DNA of 64,000 nt, from assembly GCF_010092425.1 (NCBI RefSeq), contig NZ_CP048030.1, forward strand, positions 1,240,001-1,304,000. The letters are read 5' to 3'. Shown piece after piece: positions 52,823-62,135 of the stretch. How positions within the stretch are numbered: the first letter of the stretch is position 1; each line of letters begins with the position of its first letter. This DNA is from Sinimarinibacterium sp. NLF-5-8 (GTDB taxonomy: Bacteria; Pseudomonadota; Gammaproteobacteria; Nevskiales; Nevskiaceae). Made by a program: the position numbers and the translations under genes. The notes under the pieces were generated by a model. The model was not told where the DNA came from and searched no databases. It worked only from the letters and a program-made list of their open reading frames with translations.

Positions 52823-54154
52823 TCATGCGCGCACAAACAGCGCCATCGACTCCACATGGCCGGTGTGCGGGAACATATCCATCACCCCCGCGCGCGCCAG
52901 TTGGTAGCCGTGCTCATGCACCAACGTGCCGGCATCGCGCGCCAGTGTGCCGGGGTGGCACGACACATACACAATCCGCTGCGGTTTGCGCGCGGCAACA
53001 ATCGGCAAAATCTCGCGCGCACCCGCGCGCGGCGGGTCGAGCAGCACCTTGTCAAACTCAGGCGTCAGCCAGTCCACGCCGGCCTCGGTGCGGAACAAAT
53101 CGGCCTTTTCAAAGCGCGCGCCGGTGATGCCATTGCGCTGCGCATTTTCGCGCGCGCGATCCACCAGAGCTTGCTCGCCTTCCACCGCAATCACCTCGGC
53201 ACCGCGCTGCGCCAATGGCAGCGAAAAATTGCCCAGCCCGCAAAACAGTTCCAGCACGCGATCACCGGCTTGCAGTTCCAGCCAGTCCAGCGCCTGATTC
53301 ACCGTTTGCTGGCTGATAAAGCCGTTGACCTGAATAAAGTCGGTGGGCTCAAACCGCAGCCGCAAATCAGAACCATCCGGCGAATAGGTCAGCGGCTGCG
53401 GATCGGCAGACAAGGGCCGAATCGTGGCCGGGCCGCCGGTTTGCAAATACACATCCACGCCTTCGCGCGCGCCAAATGCGGTGAGCTTGGCGAGGTCTTC
53501 ATCAGTGGCCGGATCAATCAGGCGAAACACCATCGCCACCCGATCGGCACAGGCAATTTCCACCTGCGGCACGCGGTCGGGGATCGACAGGCTGTCAATC
53601 AGCGCGCGGATTTGCATGATTTTTTGCCCCACGCGCGGATCAATCACCGGGCATTGGGTCAGCGGCGTCACAAAATGCGTGTTGCGCTCACGAAACCCCA
53701 CCACTGCGCCGCCTTTGGACGGCAGGCGTTTGGCGCCCAAGCGCGCGCGGCGGCGATAGCCCCAAACATCATCGGCGTTAGCCGCCGTGATCGGCGGGGC
53801 AATCTGCTGCGGGGCGACCTTGCCAATGCGTTGCAACTGATCGAGCAACTGCTTTTGCTTGAACGCGATTTGCTGATCGGGGTGCAAATGCTGCATCGAG
53901 CAGCCGCCGCAAACGCCAAAATGCGGACAGCCCGGCTCAACCCGATGGGCGCTGGCCTGCTCAACGCTGACGCATTGGCCTTCGTCAAAGTCCTTGCCCA
54001 CGGCCAGGTATTTGAAGCGCACGCGCTCACCGGGCAGGGCATCGGCAATAAAAGTGGCCTTGCCGTCCACACGCGCAAAGCCGCGCCCGTTTTGGTCAAA
54101 GTCGAGAATCTCGGCGGGGTAATCGCCGGGGGGTAAGGGTTTACGCCGTGCCAT
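52823..54154 (-). CDS. rlmD: 23S rRNA (uracil-1939-C5)-methyltransferase RlmD
   Basis: 443 residues. A TRAM domain at about residues 8-70 (ILDFDQNGRGFARVDGKATFIADALPGERV) is followed by the Fe-S cysteines CPHFGVCGGCSMQHL and a SAM methyltransferase with LELFCGLGNFSLPLAQ, DKVLLDPPRAGA and the catalytic Cys in VYVSCHPGTLARD. It lies near cysM and the BarA-like kinase, the order known from Pseudomonas. Confidence 0.95.
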   Translation of the reverse strand: MARRKPLPPGDYPAEILDFDQNGRGFARVDGKATFIADALPGERVRFKYLAVGKDFDEGQCVSVEQASAHRVEPGCPHFGVCGGCSMQHLHPDQQIAFKQKQLLDQLQRIGKVAPQQIAPPITAANADDVWGYRRRARLGAKRLPSKGGAVVGFRERNTHFVTPLTQCPVIDPRVGQKIMQIRALIDSLSIPDRVPQVEIACADRVAMVFRLIDPATDEDLAKLTAFGAREGVDVYLQTGGPATIRPLSADPQPLTYSPDGSDLRLRFEPTDFIQVNGFISQQTVNQALDWLELQAGDRVLELFCGLGNFSLPLAQRGAEVIAVEGEQALVDRARENAQRNGITGARFEKADLFRTEAGVDWLTPEFDKVLLDPPRAGAREILPIVAARKPQRIVYVSCHPGTLARDAGTLVHEHGYQLARAGVMDMFPHTGHVESMALFVRA

Positions 54155-54238
54155 TGAATCAATAAACGTCTGATTTTCAAGAATGATCCGCGCGCAAAAA
54201 CATCAAGTCCCGCGCGCGCAAAAAACGCCTGGCGGTAC

Positions 54239-55018
54239 TCAGCCGATCCAGTGCTCTAAAAACTCTTGCCAGTGCGGTGCATCCGCAGCTTCCAGCGTCT
54301 CGCGCACCAGCAATTCTTCCTGTTCACACTGCGCCGGGGTGATGCGCCCGCGCATTTGCTCAAAGCGCAAATACACCAGATAGGTATTGACCACATCGGT
54401 TTCGCAGTACGCGCGAATATCGGCCAGCCGCCCTTGGTTGAAGGCTTCAAACACCTTGGAGCCGTCCATGCCAACCTTGCCGGGAAAGCCGAGCATTTGC
54501 GCAATCTCGGTCAGCGGCGCGTTGTTGCGGCCGCTGTACAGCGCCAGCACATCCATTAAATCCAGATGGCGATTTTGGTAGCGGCTGAGGTAGTTGTCCC
54601 ATTTTTTGCCAGGGTCAAAATAGCCGGTGTCCCAGTATTTGGGCGCAATACAGCCGTGTAGCAGCGCGCGATAGTGCAGCACCGGCAGATCAAAGCCGCC
54701 ACCGTTCCACGACACCAGCACCGGGCTGTAGGCATCAATGCCCTTGAAAAACTTTTGCACGATTTCGCCTTCGCTGGCGTCCTCGTCACCAATGGTGAGC
54801 ACCTTGAGGTCTTTGGCCGTGCGCACGACGACCGAAATCGCCACCACCCGCTGCAAGTGCGCGGGCATGAAGTCCGTGCCCTTGGTCGCCAGCCGCTGCG
54901 CGCGCAAAGCCTCATAAACGGCGGCATCGTCTGAATCATCCAGACCCAGCAGCCTGCGCGCGCTGTCGATATCGGGGATGGTTTCAATGTCAAAAACAAT
55001 GACCGGCTCTTTGAACAT
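54239..55018 (-). CDS. DnaQ-like 3'-5' exonuclease (PolB-associated type)
   Basis: 259 residues. DEDD-type active-site residues are seen in VIVFDIETIPD (motif 1), SWNGGGFDLPVLHYR (motif 2) and RAYCETDVVNTYLVYLRFE (motif 3). It is a family of predicted exonucleases related to DNA polymerase B proofreading domains, without a polymerase attached. It starts 6 bp after the cysM stop. Biological role unknown; DNA or RNA processing is likely. Confidence 0.9.
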   Translation of the reverse strand: MFKEPVIVFDIETIPDIDSARRLLGLDDSDDAAVYEALRAQRLATKGTDFMPAHLQRVVAISVVVRTAKDLKVLTIGDEDASEGEIVQKFFKGIDAYSPVLVSWNGGGFDLPVLHYRALLHGCIAPKYWDTGYFDPGKKWDNYLSRYQNRHLDLMDVLALYSGRNNAPLTEIAQMLGFPGKVGMDGSKVFEAFNQGRLADIRAYCETDVVNTYLVYLRFEQMRGRITPAQCEQEELLVRETLEAADAPHWQEFLEHWIG

Positions 55019-55024
55019 GATGAT

Positions 55025-55918
55025 TCAGGCCGGAAACACGCCGCTGGAGATGTAGCGATCGCCGCGATCGCAGGCAATCGTCACGATCGTCGCGTTTTCA
55101 AGTTGCTTGCACAGTTGCAGCGCCGCAAACAGCGCGCCGCCGGAGCTGGGGCCGCAAAAAAGCCCTTCGATTCTGCCGACCTGGCGCATGGTGTCCTCGG
55201 CATCTTGTGATTTGACCTCAATGATTTTATCCAGGGCGCTGGCATCAAAAATCTTGGGCAGATACGCCTGCGGCCACTTGCGGATGCCGGGAATCGACGA
55301 CTCGCCATCGGGCTGCACGCCGACGATCTGCACCTCGGGGTTTTGCTCTTTCAAATAGCGCGAGCAGCCCATGATGGTGCCGGTGGTGCCCATGGCCGAA
55401 ACAAAATGGGTGATGCGCCCCTTGGTGGTTTTCCAGATTTCGGGGCCGGTGGTTTCATAGTGCGCGCGCGGGTTGTCGGGGTTGGAAAACTGATCGAGTA
55501 AAAACCCCTGGCCTTCTTCGCTCATTTTCTGCGCCAGATCGCGCGCGCCTTCCATGCCACCTTCGGCCTCACTGACCAATCGCACCTCGGCGCCGTAGGC
55601 TTTCATCACCGCAATGCGTTCCTCGGTGGATTTTTCCGGCATCAGCAAGATCATCTTGTAACCCTTGATCGCCGCCGCCATCGCCAGCGCAATGCCGGTG
55701 TTACCGCTGGTCGCCTCGATCAGCACGTCACCCGGCTTGATCTGCCCACGCTCTTCGGCGCGACGGATCATCGAATAGGCCGGCCGATCCTTGACCGAAC
55801 CGGCAGGATTGTTGCCTTCGAGTTTGACCAATAAGGTGTTGCTGCCAATACCGGGCAAGCGGCGCAACTGAACAAGCGGGTTGTTGCCGATAAAATCGGC
55901 CATCGTTGGATATGTCAT
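55025..55918 (-). CDS. cysM: Cysteine synthase B
   Basis: 297 residues, PLP-dependent. It forms cysteine from O-acetylserine and sulfide or thiosulfate. The PLP lysine is in LEGNNPAGSVKDRPAYSM, the substrate loop EATSGNTGIALAMAAA and the phosphate-binding SAMGTTGTIMGCSRYL follow. The NNPAGSVKDR variant is typical of CysM rather than CysK. The ATG at 55918 gives the family-like MTYPTMADFIGNNPLV. It uses the acetylserine from CysE. Confidence 0.92.
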   Translation of the reverse strand: MTYPTMADFIGNNPLVQLRRLPGIGSNTLLVKLEGNNPAGSVKDRPAYSMIRRAEERGQIKPGDVLIEATSGNTGIALAMAAAIKGYKMILLMPEKSTEERIAVMKAYGAEVRLVSEAEGGMEGARDLAQKMSEEGQGFLLDQFSNPDNPRAHYETTGPEIWKTTKGRITHFVSAMGTTGTIMGCSRYLKEQNPEVQIVGVQPDGESSIPGIRKWPQAYLPKIFDASALDKIIEVKSQDAEDTMRQVGRIEGLFCGPSSGGALFAALQLCKQLENATIVTIACDRGDRYISSGVFPA

Positions 55919-56029
55919 TTGAGGGATTTTAACGGGCATGAGCCGACAAGGGGCACATTGTGACGCACATCGCGGCTCGGCCGCACGGGCGCGATCTGCC
56001 GGCGATTGCGCGACCCCGGATGAGGCGCC

Positions 56030-58189
56030 GTGATGGTGCTGGCCGCAGCCATGGCCGTGGTGCTGGCTGCGGCGCTGGCACTGGTGTGGGCGCAGCGCCG
56101 CCAGCGCCAGCGTCTGCGCGCGCTGCATCGCTATTTATCCGCGCTCAATCAGGGACGTACCGAACATCGCCTGAGCGATGATCTGGGTCAGGCCTTGCGC
56201 CCCATCGTCGAGCAATGCAACCGGCTGGCTCAGCATCTGGACGCGCTGCACAGCGATTTTGACAATCGGGTTGCCGCACACACCCAGCGCCTGAATCAGG
56301 AACGTCAGGCGCTGGGCGAGCAAAATCAGACCCTGCGCAGCGCCGCTGCGCGCGCGCAGGACGAGGCGCGCGCGCAAAGCGATCTGCTGGCCAGCCTTTC
56401 GCACGAGCTGCGCACGCCGCTGACCGGGATTCTCGGCTATGCCGATCTGCTGCAACGCACCCACCCCACGCGCGAACAGGCGCAGCACCTGCAGACGCTG
56501 CAAGTCAGCGCGCGCGCGCTGCTGTCGATGATCAACGATCTGCTCGACTTCAGCCGGATCGAGGCCGGCCGCCTGCATCTGAATGAGGAGCCACTGGATC
56601 TGATCGACGCCATCGACAGCACCTGTGCCCTGCTGGCACCGCTGGCCTATGACAAGCAACTGGAACTGGTGCGCATCGTCTACCACGACGTGCCGCGACA
56701 AATCCATGCCGATGGTCAGCGCATCCGCCAGATTCTCACCAACCTGCTCTCCAACGCGATCAAGTTCACCGCGCGCGGCGAAGTGGTGCTGCGGGTGATG
56801 CGCGAGCAGGAACACAATGGCCGCACGCTGCTGCGCTTTTCGATCAGTGATACCGGCATCGGTCTGTCCGCAGACGCGCAGGCGCGGCTGTTCCAGCCTT
56901 TTCGTCAATTCAGCCGCAACACCCAGAACGGCAGCGGGCTGGGGCTGTCGATCGTGCACAAGCTCACCGAATTGATGGGCGGTGAAGTCACCCTTGAAAG
57001 CACCCCCGGCAAAGGCTCGACCTTCAGCGTGATCCTGCCCTGCAAGCTGATGGCCGCCGCCGAGTCCAGCGCGCGCGACGGCACCGACCTGGCCCAGCGC
57101 AGCGTCTGGCTGCTCGAACCGCATCCCACCTCGCGGCTGGCGCTGGAGCACTGGCTGCAATTCTGGGGACTGCGAATCAAGGGCTTTGAACGCCCCGAAG
57201 ATCTGGAAACCGCACTGCTGGAAACCCGCAACACGCCTGCGGCATTGCCCGATCTGGTCATTGCCTGCCTCAAGCCGCGCGAGGTTGACGATCCCGGCGT
57301 GCAGGAAATCCTCGGCAGCTGCGCCAACGGCACACCGCCGCTGCTGGCCTTGCTGGCCTCAGCCTCGCCGCAACTGCACCAGCGCGTCATCGACAGTGGC
57401 GCGCGCGCCTGCGCGGCCAAGGTCATCGGCCGCCGGGCGCTTTATGAGCAACTGCTGAGTCTGATCCAGGGCCAGCCTGCCGCCGCCAGCAACGCCCCGC
57501 TCCACGGCCAGCGCGCGCTGGTGGTGGATAACAACATCATCAGCCGTCGCTACATGGTCAGCCTGTGTCAGCAACTGGGCTTGCGCGCCGATCAGGCCGA
57601 AGACGGGCTGGATGCGCTCAGGCAATGGCAGCACAGACGCCACGACATCGTCATTCTCGATGCCCGCATGCCCGGACTCGACGGTGCCGGTTGTGCGCAG
57701 CAAATCCGCAGGCTCGAACACGGCAGCGGCCAGCGCTGCACCCTGATTGCCGCCAGCGCACATCTGGAGCCGGAACAACGCCAGCGTTTTTTACGCGCCG
57801 GTGCCGACGCCATCCTGATCAAGCCTTTCGACGCGCGCGCGCTGCTGGCCAAAATCCAGCCCGACGGCGCATTACCTGCCGCCGCCAAACTCACCACCGA
57901 TCCCGAACTGCTCGCGCTGCTGCTCGAAGAACTGCCGCTGCAATGGCAGGCGCTGGATGCGGCACTGCGCGAAAAATCCCTCACCGATGCCCGCGACGCC
58001 GTTCACACCCTGCGCGGCACTGCGGCGTTTTATCACCTCGCCGCACTGCGCCAAGCCAGCCAGGCCCTGGAGCGCTGGCTGCTCGATAGCAGCGAAATCA
58101 GCGAAGGCATCCACATCCGCCGCGAAGTCATCAATGTTCGCCGCGCGGTCGATCAGACCCTGGATGCGCTGCAAGGCGGTGCCGATTGA
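56030..58189 (+). CDS. BarA/GacS-type hybrid sensor histidine kinase
   Basis: 719 residues. One N-terminal TM helix (VLAAAMAVVLAAALALVWA) with no clear sensor loop is followed by a coiled coil, HisKA with H125 (LASLSHELRTPLTG), HATPase (DTGIGL, GSGLGLSIVHKL), a receiver-like domain at about 345-480 lacking the phospho-Asp, a second receiver with D544 (IVILDARMPGLDG), and a C-terminal HPt with H659 (AVHTLRGTAAFYHL). The cysM neighbour and domain order match GacS/BarA, the sensor of the Csr/Rsm system, but the periplasmic part is missing, so the signal may differ. Start GTG 56030 or ATG 56033. Confidence 0.88.
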   Translation: MMVLAAAMAVVLAAALALVWAQRRQRQRLRALHRYLSALNQGRTEHRLSDDLGQALRPIVEQCNRLAQHLDALHSDFDNRVAAHTQRLNQERQALGEQNQTLRSAAARAQDEARAQSDLLASLSHELRTPLTGILGYADLLQRTHPTREQAQHLQTLQVSARALLSMINDLLDFSRIEAGRLHLNEEPLDLIDAIDSTCALLAPLAYDKQLELVRIVYHDVPRQIHADGQRIRQILTNLLSNAIKFTARGEVVLRVMREQEHNGRTLLRFSISDTGIGLSADAQARLFQPFRQFSRNTQNGSGLGLSIVHKLTELMGGEVTLESTPGKGSTFSVILPCKLMAAAESSARDGTDLAQRSVWLLEPHPTSRLALEHWLQFWGLRIKGFERPEDLETALLETRNTPAALPDLVIACLKPREVDDPGVQEILGSCANGTPPLLALLASASPQLHQRVIDSGARACAAKVIGRRALYEQLLSLIQGQPAAASNAPLHGQRALVVDNNIISRRYMVSLCQQLGLRADQAEDGLDALRQWQHRRHDIVILDARMPGLDGAGCAQQIRRLEHGSGQRCTLIAASAHLEPEQRQRFLRAGADAILIKPFDARALLAKIQPDGALPAAAKLTTDPELLALLLEELPLQWQALDAALREKSLTDARDAVHTLRGTAAFYHLAALRQASQALERWLLDSSEISEGIHIRREVINVRRAVDQTLDALQGGAD

Positions 58190-58205
58190 AACGCGCGCGC
58201 CAGCC

Positions 58206-58589
58206 CTACGGCGCGCGCTCCAGAACCACATAAGCACAGACCATGCCGTCGTCATCGGTCAGCGACACATGCGCAGCAACAATGCCTTTTTCGCTCAATC
58301 GGGCTTGCATCGCGGCGCTGAAAATCAGCTGTGGCCGACCGCCGGGCGCGCGAACCACGCCCACATCGTGATAGCGGATGCCATCGGCAAAGCCGGTGCC
58401 CAAGGCTTTGACAAAGGCTTCCTTGGCCGCAAAGCACATGGTGACGGCGCGCGCGCGGTGATTTTTTTGTGCAACTTCGTCGCGTTCGGCCTGACACAGC
58501 AGCTTGTTCAGCACGCGCGCGCCGCGACGGGCAAGAACGCCTTCAACGCGGTCAATGCGCAGCAAATCAACGCCGATGCCGTAGATCAT
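58206..58589 (-). CDS. acpS: Holo-[acyl-carrier-protein] synthase
   Basis: 127 residues. It attaches 4'-phosphopantetheine from CoA to ACP. Motifs are IYGIGVDLLRIDRVE (Mg ligand Asp) and FAAKEAFVKALGTG (Glu and Lys of the active site). It is the last gene of the pdxJ-side operon, convergent with the BarA-like gene. Confidence 0.95.
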   Translation of the reverse strand: MIYGIGVDLLRIDRVEGVLARRGARVLNKLLCQAERDEVAQKNHRARAVTMCFAAKEAFVKALGTGFADGIRYHDVGVVRAPGGRPQLIFSAAMQARLSEKGIVAAHVSLTDDDGMVCAYVVLERAP

Positions 58590-58597
58590 GCGAAACG

Positions 58598-59350
58598 TCA
58601 GCGGCTGTGGCGGGCGTGGAGCATGGCGTCACGCATTTCGGCAACGGCGGCGGCAAAACCAACCAACAGCGCGCGCGCGATGATGCTGTGACCAATGTTC
58701 AGCTCAACCACGGGGGCGATCCGGGCAATCGGGGCAACGTTTTCCAGCGTCAGCCCGTGACCGGCATGGACTTCAAGCCCGGCCGCGTGCGCGCGCGCAG
58801 CAAAGGCGGCGATACGCGCAAGCTCTTGGGTTTGCGCGTCCCCACTGGCATCGGCGTAGTGGCCGGTGTGGATTTCAATATGAGGGGCGCCGGTATCTTG
58901 CGTGGCGGCAAGCTGTTCATCGTCGGCATCAATAAACAGTGCCACTTCGATCCCCGCACTTTTTAGCGTTTTGCAGGCGCTGGTGATGGCGTTGACGTGG
59001 GCGGCGACGTTGAGCCCACCTTCGGTGGTGAGTTCGGCACGGCGTTCGGGCACCAGGCAGACGTAGCGCGGTTTAACGGCGCAGGCAATGGCGATCATTT
59101 CCGGGGTGACGGCCATTTCCAGATTGACCGGCACCCGGCTTTGCGCGCACATGCGCTGCACGTCGTGATCCTGGATATGCCGACGGTCTTCGCGCAGGTG
59201 GATGGTGATGCTGTCAGCACCAGCGCTGGCGGCAATGCGCGCAGCGGCAACGGGATCGGGGTATGCGGTGCCGCGCGCCTGCCGCAGCGTGGCAACGTGA
59301 TCCACATTCACACCCAAACGAATGTTTTTTGATTCAGTGGCTTGCAACAC
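58598..59350 (-). CDS. pdxJ: Pyridoxine 5'-phosphate synthase
   Basis: 250 residues. It condenses 1-deoxyxylulose 5-phosphate with 3-amino-2-oxopropyl phosphate in vitamin B6 synthesis. NIRLGVNVDHVATLRQARGTAYPDPV is the family start, with active-site IHLREDRRHIQDHDV and EVHAGHGLTLENV. There is no ATG near the conserved part; the GTG at 59350 is used with GGAG about 11 nt upstream, though a TTG next to it is possible. AcpS follows after 8 bp. Confidence 0.93.
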   Translation of the reverse strand: MLQATESKNIRLGVNVDHVATLRQARGTAYPDPVAAARIAASAGADSITIHLREDRRHIQDHDVQRMCAQSRVPVNLEMAVTPEMIAIACAVKPRYVCLVPERRAELTTEGGLNVAAHVNAITSACKTLKSAGIEVALFIDADDEQLAATQDTGAPHIEIHTGHYADASGDAQTQELARIAAFAARAHAAGLEVHAGHGLTLENVAPIARIAPVVELNIGHSIIARALLVGFAAAVAEMRDAMLHARHSR

Positions 59351-59373
59351 GAAAAAATGCTCCGGTGATGAAA

Positions 59374-59416
59374 ACCGCGCGCGCGGTGCGCCGCTTGAGC
59401 GCCAACCGCGCGCGGT
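59374..59416. repeat. Two GCGCGC-centred palindromes in the pdxJ-recO gap
   Basis: ACCGCGCGCGCGGT at 59374-59387 and ACCGCGCGCGGT at 59405-59416. Each reads the same on both strands. The same 12-mer occurs at 10234-10245 and inside the 30-bp palindrome at 30811-30840. Their job is unknown. Confidence 0.7.
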
Positions 59417-59445
59417 CAATAAGGGGCGCCATGATACGGCGCGCG

Positions 59446-60135
59446 CTAGTTGCGCGCGGTTTTGAGCTGGCGCAGCAGTTCAACGCTGCGCAGCGGCGCT
59501 TCCCCCAATTGTCGCCGCAGCGCCTGTTGCAACAAATGGCGGGCATCGCTGCGCGCGCGCGCGTCACTCAAATGCTCATCCCGCAAGGCCATCAGGCTGC
59601 TGCCCAGATAGCCGCGCACGGCGGGCAGCGGCCCGCGCTCCCAGTCGTAGAGATAGCGCTGTTCGGGCTGCAAGTCGGCGGGCAGCGTCAGTGCATAGCC
59701 CAGCTCGGTCAGCAGGCGCTTTTCAAAGATGCGCAGCGTGGCGTGGGCGGTGTCGCTGGCCTCGGTGAGCTGCGGCAGCAGGGTGTCGTAGAGCGCATAA
59801 ATCCGTGGCTGCGGATCGTCGCGGGTGAGCAGGCGCAGCAGCAGTTCGTTGCAATACCAGCCGTAAAACACGCGATCGCCCGCCAGCGCAACGGGGGCGG
59901 CACGCGCTTCGGCACTGCGCAGGCTGCCGAGTTCGCCGCGCCGCTGCCAATCCAGCCACAGCGGGGTGAAGGTTTGCAGCACGCCGCGCAGTCTGGATTT
60001 GGGGCTGCGAATGCCGCGCGCCACCAGTCCCACACGACCATATTCGGGGGTCAGCGCCTCCAGCAAAACGCTGCTGTCACGATACGGGCGCAAAGACAGC
60101 AGGTAGGCGGGCTGTAACTCGACGCGCGCGCTCAT
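59446..60135 (-). CDS. recO: DNA repair protein RecO
   Basis: 229 residues. It has an OB fold at the N-terminus (AYLLSLRPYRDSSVLLEALTPEYGRVGLVARGIRSPKSRLRGVLQTFTPLWLDWQRRGELGSL). It loads RecA on gapped DNA with RecR. The Cys zinc site of some RecO proteins is not seen here. It lies after era in the conserved rnc-era-recO order. Confidence 0.92.
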   Translation of the reverse strand: MSARVELQPAYLLSLRPYRDSSVLLEALTPEYGRVGLVARGIRSPKSRLRGVLQTFTPLWLDWQRRGELGSLRSAEARAAPVALAGDRVFYGWYCNELLLRLLTRDDPQPRIYALYDTLLPQLTEASDTAHATLRIFEKRLLTELGYALTLPADLQPEQRYLYDWERGPLPAVRGYLGSSLMALRDEHLSDARARSDARHLLQQALRRQLGEAPLRSVELLRQLKTARN

Positions 60136-60154
60136 GGTGGCGTCTGGTAGGCAA

Positions 60155-61042
60155 TCAATCCTGCCCGCTCAGGCCAAAGCGACGCAGCGCCTTGATGTCA
60201 TCGCTCCAGTTTTCGCGCACCTTGCACCAGAGCTTGAGAAACACCTTGTGACCGAACATGCGCTCCAGTTCCTGGCGCGCGGCACTGCCGACTTTTTTGA
60301 TGGTTTCGCCGCCATCGCCAATGACGATTTTTTTCTGGCCGTCGCGCTCCACCCAGATCACCGCGCTGATCCGATCCAGGCCTTGCTCGCGCTCGAACAG
60401 TTCGACTTCAACGGTCAGCGAATACGGCAATTCCTGATGCAGATTGCGGATCAGCTTTTCGCGCACCACCTCGGCCACGGTGAAGTCGTCGCCATGCGCC
60501 ACCACCTGCCCTTGCGGGTACAGCGGCGGGCCTTCGGGGATGTGCGCCAGAATCTCATCGCGTAACGGATTGAGGTTGCTGCGGCGCAAGGCAGACACCG
60601 GGACGATGAAGGCGTAGTCACGCATCGCCGCCAGTTTTTGCAGCTCCGGCAGCAGGCGTTCACGGTCGGCAAAACGGTCGATCTTGTTGACGATCAGTGC
60701 CACCGGCACGTCTTTGCCTTTGAGCCGATCCAGCACCGCCTGATCCTCGTCGGTCCAGCGCCCGGCTTCGACGACGAACAGCACCAGATCGACATCATGC
60801 AAAGCCCCGGCAGCGGCCTGGTTCATCGCGCGGTTGAGCGCGCGCCTGGCAATCAGATGCAGCCCCGGCGTGTCCACAAAGACAATCTGATCCTCGCCGT
60901 GATGCAGCGCACCCTGAATCCGGTGGCGCGTGGTTTGCGGCTTGTGTGAAACGATGCTGACCTTGCGCCCGATCAGGGCGTTGAGCAGCGACGATTTGCC
61001 GACGTTGGGACGGCCGGCAATGGTGACAATTCCGCTACGCAT
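60155..61042 (-). CDS. era: GTPase Era
   Basis: 295 residues. GTPase motifs are GRPNVGKSSLLN (P-loop), DTPGLH and NKIDRF; a C-terminal KH domain is seen (VIWVERDGQKKIVIGDGGETIKKVGSAARQELERMFGHKVFLKLWCKVRENW). It aids 16S rRNA maturation and 30S assembly. The ATG at 61042 overlaps the rnc stop by 8 nt. Confidence 0.96.
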   Translation of the reverse strand: MRSGIVTIAGRPNVGKSSLLNALIGRKVSIVSHKPQTTRHRIQGALHHGEDQIVFVDTPGLHLIARRALNRAMNQAAAGALHDVDLVLFVVEAGRWTDEDQAVLDRLKGKDVPVALIVNKIDRFADRERLLPELQKLAAMRDYAFIVPVSALRRSNLNPLRDEILAHIPEGPPLYPQGQVVAHGDDFTVAEVVREKLIRNLHQELPYSLTVEVELFEREQGLDRISAVIWVERDGQKKIVIGDGGETIKKVGSAARQELERMFGHKVFLKLWCKVRENWSDDIKALRRFGLSGQD

Positions 61043-61718
61043 GAACGGGGTTCTCAAGTTGGTGTAACAGATCGGCGGCGGCTTGCTGTTCGGCACCCCG
61101 GCGGCTGCTGGCAATGGCCTCGGTACTGGCCGGCTCATCGGCCAGCTCACAGCGCACATGAAAGCGGCGCGCGTGAGCCGGGCCTTGTTCCGATAAAACG
61201 GTGTAATGCGGCAGCGGCCGCGCGCGCGCCTGCAACCATTCCTGCAAGCGGGTCTTGGGGTCTTTGAGGGTTTCGGCGTCGGGCAGATTGCTCAACATGG
61301 CCGCAAACTGCTGGCGTGCTGCGGCACTGGCGGCGGCAAAGCCGCCATCAAGCAGGATGGCGCCCATGACGGCTTCAAAGGCATCGGCAAGGATCGAGTC
61401 GCGCCTGAAGCCGCCGGATTTGAGCTCGCTTTCGCCCAGAGTGAGCACGTCGCTGAGCTTGAGTTCGCGCGCGAGGAAGGCCAGTGATTCTTCGCGCACC
61501 AGGCTGGCGCGCAGGCGTGACAGCGCGCCTTCCTCGGCCTTGGGACGACACTCATAGAGTGCGGCAGCGGCGACAAAATTGATCAGGGCATCGCCGAGAA
61601 ATTCGAGCCGCTCATTGTTGCGGCCACTGGCGCTGCGATGCGTCAGCGCCAGTTGCAGCAGCGCCGGGTCGCCAAACCGATACCCAAGCTGCTTTTGCAA
61701 TCGCGTCAGATCAGCCAA
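61035..61718 (-). CDS. rnc: Ribonuclease III
   Basis: 227 residues. The catalytic signature NERLEFLGDALI is followed by ESELKSGGFRRDSILADAFEAVMGAILLDGG (second acidic cluster). The C-terminal dsRNA-binding domain is about 155-225 (DPKTRLQEWLQARARPLPHYTV ... GAEQQAAADLLHQLE). It cuts double-stranded RNA such as rRNA precursors. Confidence 0.96.
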   Translation of the reverse strand: MADLTRLQKQLGYRFGDPALLQLALTHRSASGRNNERLEFLGDALINFVAAAALYECRPKAEEGALSRLRASLVREESLAFLARELKLSDVLTLGESELKSGGFRRDSILADAFEAVMGAILLDGGFAAASAAARQQFAAMLSNLPDAETLKDPKTRLQEWLQARARPLPHYTVLSEQGPAHARRFHVRCELADEPASTEAIASSRRGAEQQAAADLLHQLENPVHA

Positions 61719-61727
61719 GACAAACCA

Positions 61728-62096
61728 TCACTGCCCGCTCAGCGGTACGTCATCTTGAAAATGAATGACCACGGCGATGTTGTAAAACAGATGCTCGTAG
61801 GCTTCGTAGTCGTAGCTCAGATAGCGGCCTTCCGGCGTACGCTTGATCTTGACATCGCGGGGTTGCAGATAGTCGATGCTTTCGATGTCCCAGAAACGCT
61901 GCAACATCGTGCGGATTGTCGCCGCTTCGGCGCGCGCGCTTTCGGGGTCGGCGGCAACCTTGGCAACGGAACTGGCCACCTTCATGTGATTGAGGTAGAT
62001 CGGCACACACTTGACGGTGATCACTGCAAAAAAAGCAATGATGCCGAGCACGAAAACCAGCCCGAGCAGGCTCAGTCCGCGTTGTGATTGGCGCAT
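61728..62096 (-). CDS. DUF4845 single-pass membrane protein
   Basis: 122 residues from the ATG at 62096 (a GTG two codons up is also open). An N-terminal TM helix (RGLSLLGLVFVLGIIAFFAVITVKCVPIYLNHMKV) resembles a prepilin-like leader, followed by a soluble domain. Members of this family lie between lepB and rnc in many gammaproteobacteria, as here; function unknown. Confidence 0.88.
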   Translation of the reverse strand: MRQSQRGLSLLGLVFVLGIIAFFAVITVKCVPIYLNHMKVASSVAKVAADPESARAEAATIRTMLQRFWDIESIDYLQPRDVKIKRTPEGRYLSYDYEAYEHLFYNIAVVIHFQDDVPLSGQ

Positions 62097-62135
62097 GTTC
62101 ACAGCAGGCTCCCGATGGATTGCGATGACTCGATA

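Noticed and set aside
52856-54136. 426-aa plus-strand open frame
   Set aside because: Antisense to rlmD; no domain pattern.
55960-56181. 73-aa ORF at the start of the BarA-like gene
   Set aside because: Frame of Arg, Gly and Ala overlapping the true kinase N-terminus; no supporting signals.
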